Source: Methylomonas rhizoryzae (lineage in GTDB: Bacteria; Pseudomonadota; Gammaproteobacteria; Methylococcales; Methylomonadaceae). Taken from it: a stretch of 64,000 bases of DNA. Of this stretch, positions 53,275-61,449 are shown piece by piece. The stretch is taken from contig NZ_CP043929.1 of assembly GCF_008632455.1 (NCBI RefSeq), forward strand, positions 1,984,001-2,048,000, given 5' to 3'. Numbering within the stretch: the first letter of the stretch is position 1; each line of letters starts with the position of its first letter. A program made the translations under genes and the position numbers. Under the pieces are notes generated by a model that saw nothing but the letters and a program-made list of their open reading frames with translations, made no database searches and was not told the DNA's origin.

Positions 53275-53744
53275 TCCGAGTCAGCATTTCGTATCCTCAT
53301 CATCCGGGCCGGACGCTACGACATGGATTTACGATCTGCAGACGCACACGCCGATGGCAATCCTGCTTGACGTCCGCCTGGGTTCAAGGGTAGGTTAGGG
53401 GCCGCGCTGTCCGGCTCTGAGCCTGCCTTCGTCGCAATGTGCCATTTTTTGTGGCTATTTGCATTCTGAGCTTGGAATCAAAGCCACTGGGATGTAATGT
53501 TAAGTCCAGTTTGGTTTGGTTGGATTTCAGTGCTCGGAAAATTCACCGTTCGGTAGGGCAAGGCATGATCGTCTTGTCCCGACCCTTTTCTGACTTCGGC
53601 GCCTTCGACTTTAATGATCGCAGTAAAATGCATACCTGTCGTTCAAGATTATTTGCAATGCTTGATTGGGAGAGTAGCGACAGCCCTTAGCTTCTTGGGT
53701 TATTCGCTCGTTTCTCCGGCAATGCAAACATTTTACTCATCCGA
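53275..53744. other. Intergenic region without convincing genes
   Basis: The 470 bases between the Nudix gene and the transposase remnant contain one 83-codon open frame at 53439-53690 without a ribosome site or recognisable features. I see no RNA gene and no terminator. It may be decayed mobile DNA. Confidence 0.4.
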
Positions 53745-54081
53745 GCTTCGCTCAAAGTCGCCGCCGGGAACGTGAGCGACGTGGCCGAAGCCGCCCATTT
53801 GCTGCACGGAAGAACAATTCGTGCAGGGCGCGCCGGCTATCAAGGCTTGGACCAACCCCGAGATGCCGACCGAAAATCCACCGGCCTGTGTCATTGCGAT
53901 GCGCCCTGGCAAACTGGCCAGCCGCCGGGCCAAAGTCGAGCACGTGTTTCGGGACATTAGAGCCCGGTTTGGTTACGCCAAAAATCGCTATCGCGGTTTA
54001 GCCAAAAACGCCGCTCGATTAACCTTTTTGACCGCGATTGCCAACGTGCTGTGCGGCGATGCTATGAACGTCGCTGCCTGA
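53745..54081 (+). pseudogene. Decayed IS5-type transposase C-terminus
   Basis: Translated fragments match the C-terminal half of IS5-group transposases: frame 3 gives KVAAGNVSDVAEAAHLLHG and AGYQGLD up to about 53860, then frame 1 gives CVIAMRPGK and RRAKVEHVFRDIRARFGYAKNRYRGLAKN to the stop at 54081. At least one frameshift separates the pieces, and the region between IAMRPGK and RAKVEH is about 20-25 residues shorter than in intact relatives, suggesting an internal deletion. No N-terminal half is present. Confidence 0.8.
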
Positions 54082-54496
54082 TTGCGTCGGAAATTTGAAA
54101 ATAGGCCAGGAAAGGGGCTTGTTTGCGAGAGCAACAGGCTGCTTTGATGAAAATACGCTCGATTATTGAAGTTTTTGACCCATCTTAAGAAATGCTGTCG
54201 CTCAAAACGACAGTTTTTCAGAGGTTCCTTAATCGTTCTATTTTTGTGTCATTGTCGATAGGCGACTATGACTGGTAACGATCAAATAGCTGTCATTGAA
54301 ACAGATCGAATGATAGACCGCAATGGGTCGTAACAAACCGATTATGCTTCTCTCAACCAAACTATGAATTTTCCGGCGGCGAAATTCCAAGCGTTTGATT
54401 GACCCAATGATTATAGTCCGCGGCCGCTCTTGCAGCCATTAGTCAAAATGTCGGCTGATCTTGGCTCAAACGGCCGATATACCCTGCACAAACTAC
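54082..54496. other. Intergenic region upstream of ppdK
   Basis: The first part is the non-coding end of the transposase remnant. At 54316-54329 there is GACC-GCAATG-GGTC, a short inverted element of the kind often scattered between genes of gammaproteobacteria. I see no RNA gene. Confidence 0.4.
54214..54228 (+). repeat. Candidate right inverted end of the IS5 remnant
   Basis: TTTTTCAGAGGTTCC resembles the ends of IS5-group elements (CTCTGAA and complement). It lies about 130 bases after the transposase stop. The matching left end was not found. Confidence 0.35.
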
Positions 54497-54502
54497 TATA
54501 AT
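54497..54502 (+). promoter_or_regulatory. -10 element of ppdK
   Basis: A consensus TATAAT lies 34 bases before the ppdK ATG. The region 17 bases upstream has no good -35 hexamer. Confidence 0.45.
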
Positions 54503-54536
54503 TCCCCCAGTTTCCCCTAACTTTCCGAGGTCAGTG

Positions 54537-57269
54537 ATGAACCCGCAATTTAGCTTTGCATTTGATAAAGGTGATGGAAAAAACAAAGCATTACTGGGTG
54601 GCAAGGGTGCCAACCTGTGCGAAATGACCCAGTTGGGCTTGAACGTGCCGCCCGGGTTCGTGATCACCACGGCGACTTGTTTGCAATATCTGGAAAACAA
54701 GCAATTGCCGGCAGGCTTGATGGAGGAGGTGCGTTGGCAAATCGGCCAAATCGAGCAAACTACCGGCAAACAATTCGGCGGCGCCAGCGAGCCGTTGTTG
54801 GTCTCGGTGCGTTCCGGTTCGGCGATTTCCATGCCTGGGATGATGGACACGATCTTGAATCTGGGTTTGAACAAGCAGACATTGGCTGCCCTGATCGAGA
54901 TGACCGACGACCCCCGTTTCGCATACGACGCCTACCGGCGCTTCATTCAATTGTTCGGCAAGGTCGCCTTGGGCGTGGAGGACGAAAAGTTCGACGTGCA
55001 CTTCAATGCGGTCAAGCGCAACGCCGGTATCAAGGCGGACGTCGCTCTGAATGCCGATCAGTTGCAGGAAATCAGCGAGCTGTTTTTGCAAGTGGTACAC
55101 GAGGAAACCGGGCAGCCGTTTCCGGAAGATGTGTACGAGCAATTGGAAATCGCTATTAAGGCCGTATTCAACTCTTGGTTGGGAAAACGCGCCATCGATT
55201 ACCGGCGCGAATTTCACATCACGCCGGCCATAGCCAACGGCACTGCGGTCAACATCGTGACCATGGTGTTCGGCAACATGGGCGACGATTGCGCGACCGG
55301 GGTCGGTTTTACCCGTAATCCGGGTACAGGCGTCAACGAGATGTACGGCGAATACTTGGTCAACGCCCAAGGCGAGGATGTGGTGGCCGGGATTCGCACC
55401 CCCAAACCGGTGCACGAAATGGCCAAAGAGATGCCCGAACAATACCGGCAATTGGTGGAGTTGCGCAACAAGTTGGAAGCCCACTACTGGGAAGTGCAGG
55501 ATTACGAATACACCATAGAACGCGGCGTGTTGTATTGCTTGCAAACCCGTAACGGCAAAATGAACGCGACGGCCATGGTGAAAACCTCCATCGACATGGT
55601 GCACGAGGGCTTAATCGACAAAGATAAGGCTTTGCTCAGAATCAATCCGGAACTGCTCGAACAGTTGTTGCATCCGCAATTGGCTTCCGACCACGGGCGC
55701 GAACCGATCGCCCGCGGTTTGCCGGCGTCGCCCGGCGCGGCCTGCGGCAAATGCGTATTCGACGCCGATACCGCGGTCAGATGGGGTAAGGCCGGGGAAG
55801 ACGTGATTTTGGTGCGCGAAGAAACCAAACCCGAAGACATCCACGGCTTTTTCGCCGCGCAAGGGGTGTTGACCAGTCGCGGCGGCAAGACGTCGCACGC
55901 GGCCGTGGTGGCGCGCGGTATGGGCAAGGCCTGCGTGGCCGGTGCGGAAGATATTCGGGTGGACGTGCGCACCCGCTTGGCCGTGGTCGGCGACATACAA
56001 ATCAGCGAAGGCGATTTGATTACCATAGACGGCGGTACCGGTTGTATCTACATGGGGCGTATTCCCACCATAGCGCCCAAGTTTTCCGAGGATCTGAAAA
56101 CCTTGCTCAGCTGGGCCGACGACACCGCGCGCTTGCGGGTGCACGCGAACGCCGACACGCCGGAGATGGCGCGCTTGGCCGCCAGTTACGGCGCCAAGGG
56201 CATAGGTTTGTGCCGGACGGAGCGTATGTTCAATGCAGTCGACCGGCTGCCGTTGGTGATCGATATGATTTTGGCTAGAGATACCCAGGAACGGGAAGCC
56301 GCGTTAGCCAAGCTGTTTCCGATTCAGCGCGACGATTTCCGGCAATTATTCGAGGCGATGTCGCCTTATCCGGTGACCGTGCGCTTGCTGGACCCGCCGA
56401 TGCACGAATTCCTGCCGAACGAACATCAGCTGTTGGAGGAAATCGACGCCCTGAAGCACTATTTGACCATCGTCAAAGGCCAAAGGGTTACCTTGGAAAC
56501 CCTGCACGGCCATGCGGATTTGCCGGCGCCGTTCCACTTGTTGAACGAGGAAACCATACTGGAAGCGATTGGGAAAAAGGAAATGATGCTGGCCAAGGTG
56601 TTGGAATTGTTCGAGGTCAACCCGATGCTGGGCCATCGCGGCGTGCGCTTGGGCATGAGTTATCCGGAAATTTATCGGATGCAAATTCGCTCCATTCTGG
56701 AAGCTGCCGCTATCTGCACCAAACAGCGTATTCCGGTAGAGCCGGAAATCATGGTGCCGCAAGTCATTACCGCGCAAGAGCTTAAAAAAGTTAGGGAGTA
56801 CGTCGATCAAATCCGGGCGGAAGTCGAAGCGCAGTACAAAATCGATTTGAACTTTAAATTCGGCACGATGATAGAGACGGTTCGCGCTTGTACCCGAGCC
56901 GATCGCTTGGCGGAATACGCGGCATTTTTCTCGTTCGGGACCAACGACCTGACGCAAGCGACGTTTTCGTTTTCGCGCGAAGACGCGGAAAACAAATTCC
57001 TGCCTTTATACGAAGATTCCGGTTTGTTGCAGGACAACCCATTCGAAACCTTGGATATATTGGGCTTGGGTAAGCTGATGAAAATGGCCGTGGAATTGGG
57101 GCGAGAACAACGGCCGGATTTGAAAGTGGGGATTTGCGGCGAACACGGCGGCCATCCGCGTTCGATAAAGTTCTGTCATCAATTGGGTCTGAACTACGTG
57201 TCGTGTTCCGCGCCGCGGATACCGGTCGCCCGATTGGCCGTGGCGCATGCGGAACTGTCCGGCCGATAA
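54537..57269 (+). CDS. ppdK: Pyruvate, phosphate dikinase
   Basis: PpdK interconverts pyruvate + ATP + phosphate and PEP + AMP + pyrophosphate. The 910-residue protein has the N-terminal ATP-grasp domain (LGGKGANLCEMTQLGLNVPPGFVITT, SVRSGSAISMPGMMDT), the phosphohistidine domain with the catalytic His in GGKTSHAAVVARGMGKACVAG, and the C-terminal TIM barrel with GIGLCRTERMF, NPMLGHRGVRLG, SFGTNDLTQ and CGEHGGHP, ending with the acid/base Cys in YVSCSAPRIPVARLA. The ATG at 54537 has CGAGG six bases upstream; a GTG three bases earlier is less likely. In methanotrophs PPDK links glycolysis and gluconeogenesis through pyrophosphate. Confidence 0.97.
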   Translation: MNPQFSFAFDKGDGKNKALLGGKGANLCEMTQLGLNVPPGFVITTATCLQYLENKQLPAGLMEEVRWQIGQIEQTTGKQFGGASEPLLVSVRSGSAISMPGMMDTILNLGLNKQTLAALIEMTDDPRFAYDAYRRFIQLFGKVALGVEDEKFDVHFNAVKRNAGIKADVALNADQLQEISELFLQVVHEETGQPFPEDVYEQLEIAIKAVFNSWLGKRAIDYRREFHITPAIANGTAVNIVTMVFGNMGDDCATGVGFTRNPGTGVNEMYGEYLVNAQGEDVVAGIRTPKPVHEMAKEMPEQYRQLVELRNKLEAHYWEVQDYEYTIERGVLYCLQTRNGKMNATAMVKTSIDMVHEGLIDKDKALLRINPELLEQLLHPQLASDHGREPIARGLPASPGAACGKCVFDADTAVRWGKAGEDVILVREETKPEDIHGFFAAQGVLTSRGGKTSHAAVVARGMGKACVAGAEDIRVDVRTRLAVVGDIQISEGDLITIDGGTGCIYMGRIPTIAPKFSEDLKTLLSWADDTARLRVHANADTPEMARLAASYGAKGIGLCRTERMFNAVDRLPLVIDMILARDTQEREAALAKLFPIQRDDFRQLFEAMSPYPVTVRLLDPPMHEFLPNEHQLLEEIDALKHYLTIVKGQRVTLETLHGHADLPAPFHLLNEETILEAIGKKEMMLAKVLELFEVNPMLGHRGVRLGMSYPEIYRMQIRSILEAAAICTKQRIPVEPEIMVPQVITAQELKKVREYVDQIRAEVEAQYKIDLNFKFGTMIETVRACTRADRLAEYAAFFSFGTNDLTQATFSFSREDAENKFLPLYEDSGLLQDNPFETLDILGLGKLMKMAVELGREQRPDLKVGICGEHGGHPRSIKFCHQLGLNYVSCSAPRIPVARLAVAHAELSGR

Positions 57270-57288
57270 AGGCCGGAGATGGTCAAAC

Positions 57289-58542
57289 TTATTGCGTAGT
57301 CAACGGTTTACACGGTTCGTATCCGGCGTATTTTGCGACTTGATTACGGCCGGAGTGTTTTGCGGTATACAGGGCTTGATCCGCATACAGCATCAAGTCC
57401 GCGCAATTTCGGTCTTCTTTGGGTATCAACGTTGCCACGCCTAAGCTGATCGTGACGTAAGCGGATATTTTCGAATCCGGATGGGGTAAATGCATACTCT
57501 CTACCGCTTGGCGCATCACTTCCGCCAGCTGGTAGATTTGCTCGTTATCGCAGGCGGCGACTACGCAAAATTCCTCGCCGCCGTAACGGGCGATCAAATC
57601 GCCGGAGCGTCTGAAAAAACGGCGCAAGGTCTTGGCTACCGTGCGTAAACATTGATCGCCTTCGGCATGGCCTAAACTGTCGTTATAAGCTTTGAAAAAG
57701 TCTATGTCGATCATGATCATAGATAATGGATACCCGTGTCTGGCCGCGCGTTTCCATTCCTTGCGTAAAAAGGCGTCGTAATAACGCCGGTTAGGCAGCA
57801 GGGTTAAGGCATCCAGGTAAGCCAGTTGCAGGTGAGATTTTGCTTTGTGTAAGCGCTTGTTGAGTCTGGATTGCGTCCAATAGGCAAACAACACGGCAAC
57901 CAAACCGGCAGCTGCGATGAGTAGATGCGCCCGTTTCAAACGCTCTATACGGTCGGCGACAAAGCTATCGATATTGGCGGCCGGAATACTGACGCTGATG
58001 CCGCTGCGAAGATTGCCGGCGGGAGGGCATGTTGAACAGTTTTGTTCCGATTCAAGCGGGGCCATATAGCGGTAATAGGCGACACCGCCGATGTCGCTTA
58101 GCGATTTATATTCGCTCCGGCCGTTTTGTAGGGCGTGTAAAGCAGTACGTTCCCATTCGTCGACGGTATTTTCCGGGAGCGAGGGCTCTAACCGGGTAAT
58201 GTGAAACTGGATGCCCGAATGACCGTGCTCCAATTCGGCAAGTTGCTGGGTCATATAGCCGGGAGCAATGAGAGTAAGCTCGCCGACATCGGAGGCTATG
58301 ATGGTGCTTTCGTTAGTTTGTAAATTAGGGTCCGGCGGATTTTGTGCGGTAACCGGTGCGTAAACGCCGCCGTGCCGGGCATTCCATTCGCGCATCAGCA
58401 GAATGTGATGAAAAAACATTTCAGCCTGTTTATAGGCAATCTTATCGGCGTACTGTTTGTCGTCTTCGGCTTGGTAATAATAAGCACTGCCTACAATGAG
58501 TAACCAAAGCGGTATAAACACCGCAAAACCAGCGTCTTTCAT
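57289..58542 (-). CDS. Diguanylate cyclase with Tll0287-like periplasmic sensor domain
   Basis: The 417-residue protein has TM1 (about 7-24), a periplasmic DUF3365/Tll0287-like domain (WNARHGGVYAPV; SGISVSIPAANI at about 180-191), TM2 (about 205-222) and a GGDEF domain with GGEEF at 321-325 and an inhibitory-site RSGD at 312-315. It should make cyclic-di-GMP with product inhibition. Tll0287-type domains usually bind c-type haem through CxxCH; here the motif is C169-S-T-C172-P173, with Pro in place of the His ligand. It converges with ppdK. Confidence 0.9.
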   Translation of the reverse strand: MKDAGFAVFIPLWLLIVGSAYYYQAEDDKQYADKIAYKQAEMFFHHILLMREWNARHGGVYAPVTAQNPPDPNLQTNESTIIASDVGELTLIAPGYMTQQLAELEHGHSGIQFHITRLEPSLPENTVDEWERTALHALQNGRSEYKSLSDIGGVAYYRYMAPLESEQNCSTCPPAGNLRSGISVSIPAANIDSFVADRIERLKRAHLLIAAAGLVAVLFAYWTQSRLNKRLHKAKSHLQLAYLDALTLLPNRRYYDAFLRKEWKRAARHGYPLSMIMIDIDFFKAYNDSLGHAEGDQCLRTVAKTLRRFFRRSGDLIARYGGEEFCVVAACDNEQIYQLAEVMRQAVESMHLPHPDSKISAYVTISLGVATLIPKEDRNCADLMLYADQALYTAKHSGRNQVAKYAGYEPCKPLTTQ

Positions 58543-58757
58543 GGTTAACGTCGGTATCGAGTGAAATGGGCGTGAGTGGAATGGGGCGCCGGAAGGTGTT
58601 TTCCGGACACGGGGTTAATGCAACTCGAAGCGGATTGATTATAATTCCAGCGCTTTATCGGGTTCATGAGATCGGTATTAAGCAAAAATTTGTGCAGCGG
58701 AGTTTTACCCTAGGTGAAATATAGAATACGGGCGAATGTTCGCCGGATAAATGAATT

Positions 58758-59273
58758 GTGTCACTATTTCAAATGATAGACGGTCCTTTTTTTCCGGCCC
58801 TTAAGGCCGAACACGATCATGCCAAATGTATCAGCGACGCCTTGTCGGAGGCCGAGCGTCTCTGTTTGGCGCGCGGCGTGCAATTGACGCCTATCCGCTT
58901 GAAAGTGTTGGAATTGATTTGGCACAGCCACAAAGCCATTAAGGCTTACGACTTGCTTGATCTCATTCGGCCGATCAACGATGCTGCCAAACCCGCCACG
59001 GTGTATAGAGCGTTGGATTTCCTGCTGGAACACGGCCTGATCCACCGTATCGAAAGCTTGAATGCGTTTGTGGGATGCCGGCGTTCCGGAACTCAACACG
59101 ATCAATTGTTGCTGATTTGCAGATGTTGTCAAAACGTCGAGGAAAGATTGGCGGCGCCGGTCTTTGCCGCATTGGCCGACGAACTCGAACTAGCCGGGTT
59201 CAAAGCGCAATACAAAACCTTGGAAATTCAAGGCTTGTGCAAAAATTGCCGAGAGGCGGATGCCGAACGCTGA
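58758..59273 (+). CDS. zur: Zinc uptake regulator Zur (Fur family)
   Basis: The 171-residue protein resembles E. coli Zur: the winged-helix part LTPIRLKVLELIWHSHKAIKAYDLLDLIRP...KPATVYRALDFLLEHGLIHRIESLNAFVGC and two structural Cys pairs, CRCC and CKNC. It represses zinc uptake genes when zinc is sufficient. The start is uncertain: GTG at 58758 or ATG at 58773, neither with a strong ribosome site. A -10-like TATAAT lies at 58640-58645. No znu genes are nearby. Confidence 0.88.
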   Translation: MSLFQMIDGPFFPALKAEHDHAKCISDALSEAERLCLARGVQLTPIRLKVLELIWHSHKAIKAYDLLDLIRPINDAAKPATVYRALDFLLEHGLIHRIESLNAFVGCRRSGTQHDQLLLICRCCQNVEERLAAPVFAALADELELAGFKAQYKTLEIQGLCKNCREADAER

Positions 59274-59294
59274 GGCGCGATGATTGCGCTAAGC

Positions 59295-59308
59295 TTGATC
59301 TAAATCAA
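59295..59308 (+). promoter_or_regulatory. Perfect FNR/Anr box
   Basis: TTGATCTAAATCAA matches the FNR consensus TTGAT-N4-ATCAA at all ten specified positions. Its centre (59301.5) is 41.5 bases upstream of the start implied by the -10 at 59330-59335, the usual position for class II activation. It follows the zur stop by 22 bases. Confidence 0.8.
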
Positions 59309-59329
59309 AACGATCGGGAGCCGCAACGG

Positions 59330-59335
59330 TAAAAT
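59330..59335 (+). promoter_or_regulatory. -10 element of the FNR-dependent promoter
   Basis: TAAAAT implies a start at about 59343. No -35 hexamer is needed for class II activation, and none is evident, since the FNR box occupies that position. Confidence 0.6.
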
Positions 59336-59342
59336 TAAACCA

Positions 59343-59416
59343 TGTCAATGTTTCCTACCGTTGACATGATCCTCTTGAAAGATAGGTATTTGGGCGGGAT
59401 TATCCCGCCCTTTTTT
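59343..59416 (+). ncRNA. Candidate FNR-regulated small RNA
   Basis: A transcript of about 74 nt is predicted from the promoter to the intrinsic terminator. It begins with a stem-loop (8-bp repeat CATGTCAA/TTGACATG at 59341-59348 and 59361-59368; at least six pairs fall within the RNA) with loop TGTTTCCTACCG, continues with the unpaired ATCCTCTTGAAAGATAGG and ends with the terminator hairpin. No open frame of credible size lies in it. CCTCTT and TTTCCT could pair with Shine-Dalgarno sequences. The design recalls FnrS of enteric bacteria, but no sequence homology is claimed. Confidence 0.6.
59392..59416 (+). terminator. Strong intrinsic terminator of the sRNA candidate
   Basis: GGGCGGGA (59392-59399), loop TTA and TCCCGCCC (59403-59410) form an 8-bp GC-rich stem followed by six T (59411-59416). 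It could also end the zur transcript. Confidence 0.9.
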
Positions 59417-59430
59417 ATCTATGCCGCCGG

Positions 59431-59450
59431 GTGCATCGACTATAATGCAC
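59431..59450 (+). promoter_or_regulatory. -10 element and overlapping palindrome before ligA
   Basis: TATAAT (59441-59446) lies 38 bases before the ligase ATG. It is overlapped by GTGCAT (59431-59436) and ATGCAC (59445-59450), an inverted 6-8-6 repeat that could be an operator. Confidence 0.45.
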
Positions 59451-59484
59451 CGTCCGCTTTGCCTTCCTTTATATTGCTGCCGCC

Positions 59485-61449
59485 ATGCTGAATTCCAGTC
59501 AAAAACAGCTGATTGCCCAGGCTGGTTTGAATTTTTCCCATTTAACCGAATCCGGGTTTTGTGCCATATGTCGGCAGCCTGACTCGGTAGAGTCTTTAAG
59601 CGACGCCGAGTTGGTGGAATTTCTGCAATTGGCTAATGCTTTGTACCGAGGCGGCGAACCGGCGGTAAGCGACGCCGACTACGATTTCGTGTTTTTGGCC
59701 CAATTGCAAAGCCGGCATCCTGAACATCCCTTATTGGAAAGCGTAGAGCCGGAGCCGGTTTTCGCCGGTAAAACCGTAGATTTGCCGGTTACCATGCTGT
59801 CTACCGATAAAGCCTACAGTCTGGAGGAAGTCGAACGATGGGCGGCGAGAATAGAGAAGGCGGCGCAAGAGCGCGCTATGGATTTTGCCGAATTGATCAT
59901 CAAGGTGACGCCTAAACTGGACGGTTACGCCGCCTACGACGACGGACATACGTTGTATACGCGCGGCGACGGCCGTAAAGGCACCGACATTACCCGCGTG
60001 TTCGAGCGCGGCTTGCAAGTTGCCAATCGCGGCGAACGCGGCTTGGGGCAGGGGGAAATCGTAGTCAGTCGCACCTATTTCGACGCCAAGCTGTCGGCCT
60101 TTTTCGACAATCCGCGCAACTTTCAAGCTAGCGTGATAAAAGAAAAGGAACTGGACGAACATGCCGAACAAGCGATTAAGGACGGGGCGGCGGTATTTTA
60201 TCCCTTCGCATTGTTGCCCGGCTGGCAAGGAAGCTGGCTGGAGTTGCGGGCGAATTTCAACGATATCGTCAAATCGATTTGGCACACGCTGGATTACGAC
60301 GTCGACGGAGTAATTCTGGAGATCGTCGACGAGGCGCTCAAGCAATATATGGGGGCAACCCGCCATCATCACCGTTGGCAATTGGCTTACAAAGAAAACC
60401 TAGCCAGCGCCGAAGTAAGAGTCGTCGACGTGATTCCGCAGACCTCGCGTTCCGGCCGGGTGACGCCGGTAGCGGAATTGGAACCCGTGCGGCTGAGCGG
60501 GGCGTTGTTGTCGCGCGCTACCGCGCATCATTACAAAATGGTTTTGGAAAAGGGTATTGGGCCGGGTACTCTGATCCGCTTGGCGCGTTCCGGCGAAGTG
60601 ATTCCGAAAATAGAACAGGTATTGATTGCAGCCGAGCCCAAGGTTCCCGAACACTGTCCGAGCTGTCGGCATGAATTGATCTGGGACAACGATTACTTGG
60701 TGTGTCCCAATAATCTGGCGTGTCCCGCCCAAATTGCCAACAGCATGGAGCATTTTTTTCGGGTATTGAAAAACAACGACGGTTTCGGTGCTGCGACGAT
60801 CAAAAAGCTTTACGAGGCAGGTATCCGCCGGGTGGACGAAATCTACGCGCTCACTGCCGCGCAATTCGAAGCGATGGGTTTTGGTCCCAAGCAGTCGATT
60901 AACCTGGTCGAGCAATTACAGCGCAGCCGCCTGGAAGCGGTCGAAGATTGGCGGTTTTTAGCGGCTTTTGGCGTATTTCGCATGGGGCTGGGCAATTGCG
61001 AACGTTTGCTGGCTCATTACCGGTTAAGCGATATTTTTGGATTATCGGAAAACGATATCGTCGGCGTCGAAGGTTTTGCGGAAAAAACCGCAGCGGTTAT
61101 CACCGAAGGGTTTGCCGCTATCAAACCGTTATTCGACGCGCTGTTGATGATCGGCTTCAATTTGCAAGCAACCCAGCGAGATGCGTCCGGCCCGAGCGGT
61201 CGCCCGCTGGCGGGCAAAACCTTGGTGTTCACGGGTACCCTGCATTCCGGCAGCCGCGACGAGTTGAGCAAGCAAGCCAAAGCCAAAGGCGCCAAAGTCG
61301 GCAGCTCGGTTTCGGCAAAAACCGATTATCTGGTTGCCGGCGAAAACGTCGGGGCGACAAAATTGAATTCCGCCCGCGACAAAGGCGTGCAAGTGATCAG
61401 CGAGCAGGAGTTTCTCGAATTGCTGGCAAGTGAAGGGGAACAAGCATGA
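59485..61449 (+). CDS. Divergent NAD-dependent DNA ligase
   Basis: The 654-residue protein has the LigA layout: the adenylation domain with nucleotide-accepting Lys144 in KLDGY, GDGRKGTDIT, an OB fold, a four-Cys zinc finger (CPSCRHEL...CPNNLACPAQ), helix-hairpin-helix repeats (FGAATIKKLYEAG, DIVGVEGFAEKTAAVITEGF) and a C-terminal BRCT domain. It departs from typical LigA: the residues before KLDG are VTP rather than the usual C/VE-containing block, and the N-terminal NAD-binding motif YHxxDxPxxxDxEYD reads YRGGEPAVSDADYD, lacking the His and first Asp. It may be a second ligase beside a standard LigA elsewhere. It overlaps thiD by four bases. Confidence 0.85.
   Translation: MLNSSQKQLIAQAGLNFSHLTESGFCAICRQPDSVESLSDAELVEFLQLANALYRGGEPAVSDADYDFVFLAQLQSRHPEHPLLESVEPEPVFAGKTVDLPVTMLSTDKAYSLEEVERWAARIEKAAQERAMDFAELIIKVTPKLDGYAAYDDGHTLYTRGDGRKGTDITRVFERGLQVANRGERGLGQGEIVVSRTYFDAKLSAFFDNPRNFQASVIKEKELDEHAEQAIKDGAAVFYPFALLPGWQGSWLELRANFNDIVKSIWHTLDYDVDGVILEIVDEALKQYMGATRHHHRWQLAYKENLASAEVRVVDVIPQTSRSGRVTPVAELEPVRLSGALLSRATAHHYKMVLEKGIGPGTLIRLARSGEVIPKIEQVLIAAEPKVPEHCPSCRHELIWDNDYLVCPNNLACPAQIANSMEHFFRVLKNNDGFGAATIKKLYEAGIRRVDEIYALTAAQFEAMGFGPKQSINLVEQLQRSRLEAVEDWRFLAAFGVFRMGLGNCERLLAHYRLSDIFGLSENDIVGVEGFAEKTAAVITEGFAAIKPLFDALLMIGFNLQATQRDASGPSGRPLAGKTLVFTGTLHSGSRDELSKQAKAKGAKVGSSVSAKTDYLVAGENVGATKLNSARDKGVQVISEQEFLELLASEGEQA

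Noticed and set aside
53439..53690. 83-codon open frame between the Nudix gene and the IS remnant
   Set aside because: It has no ribosome site, an atypical composition and no recognisable motif.
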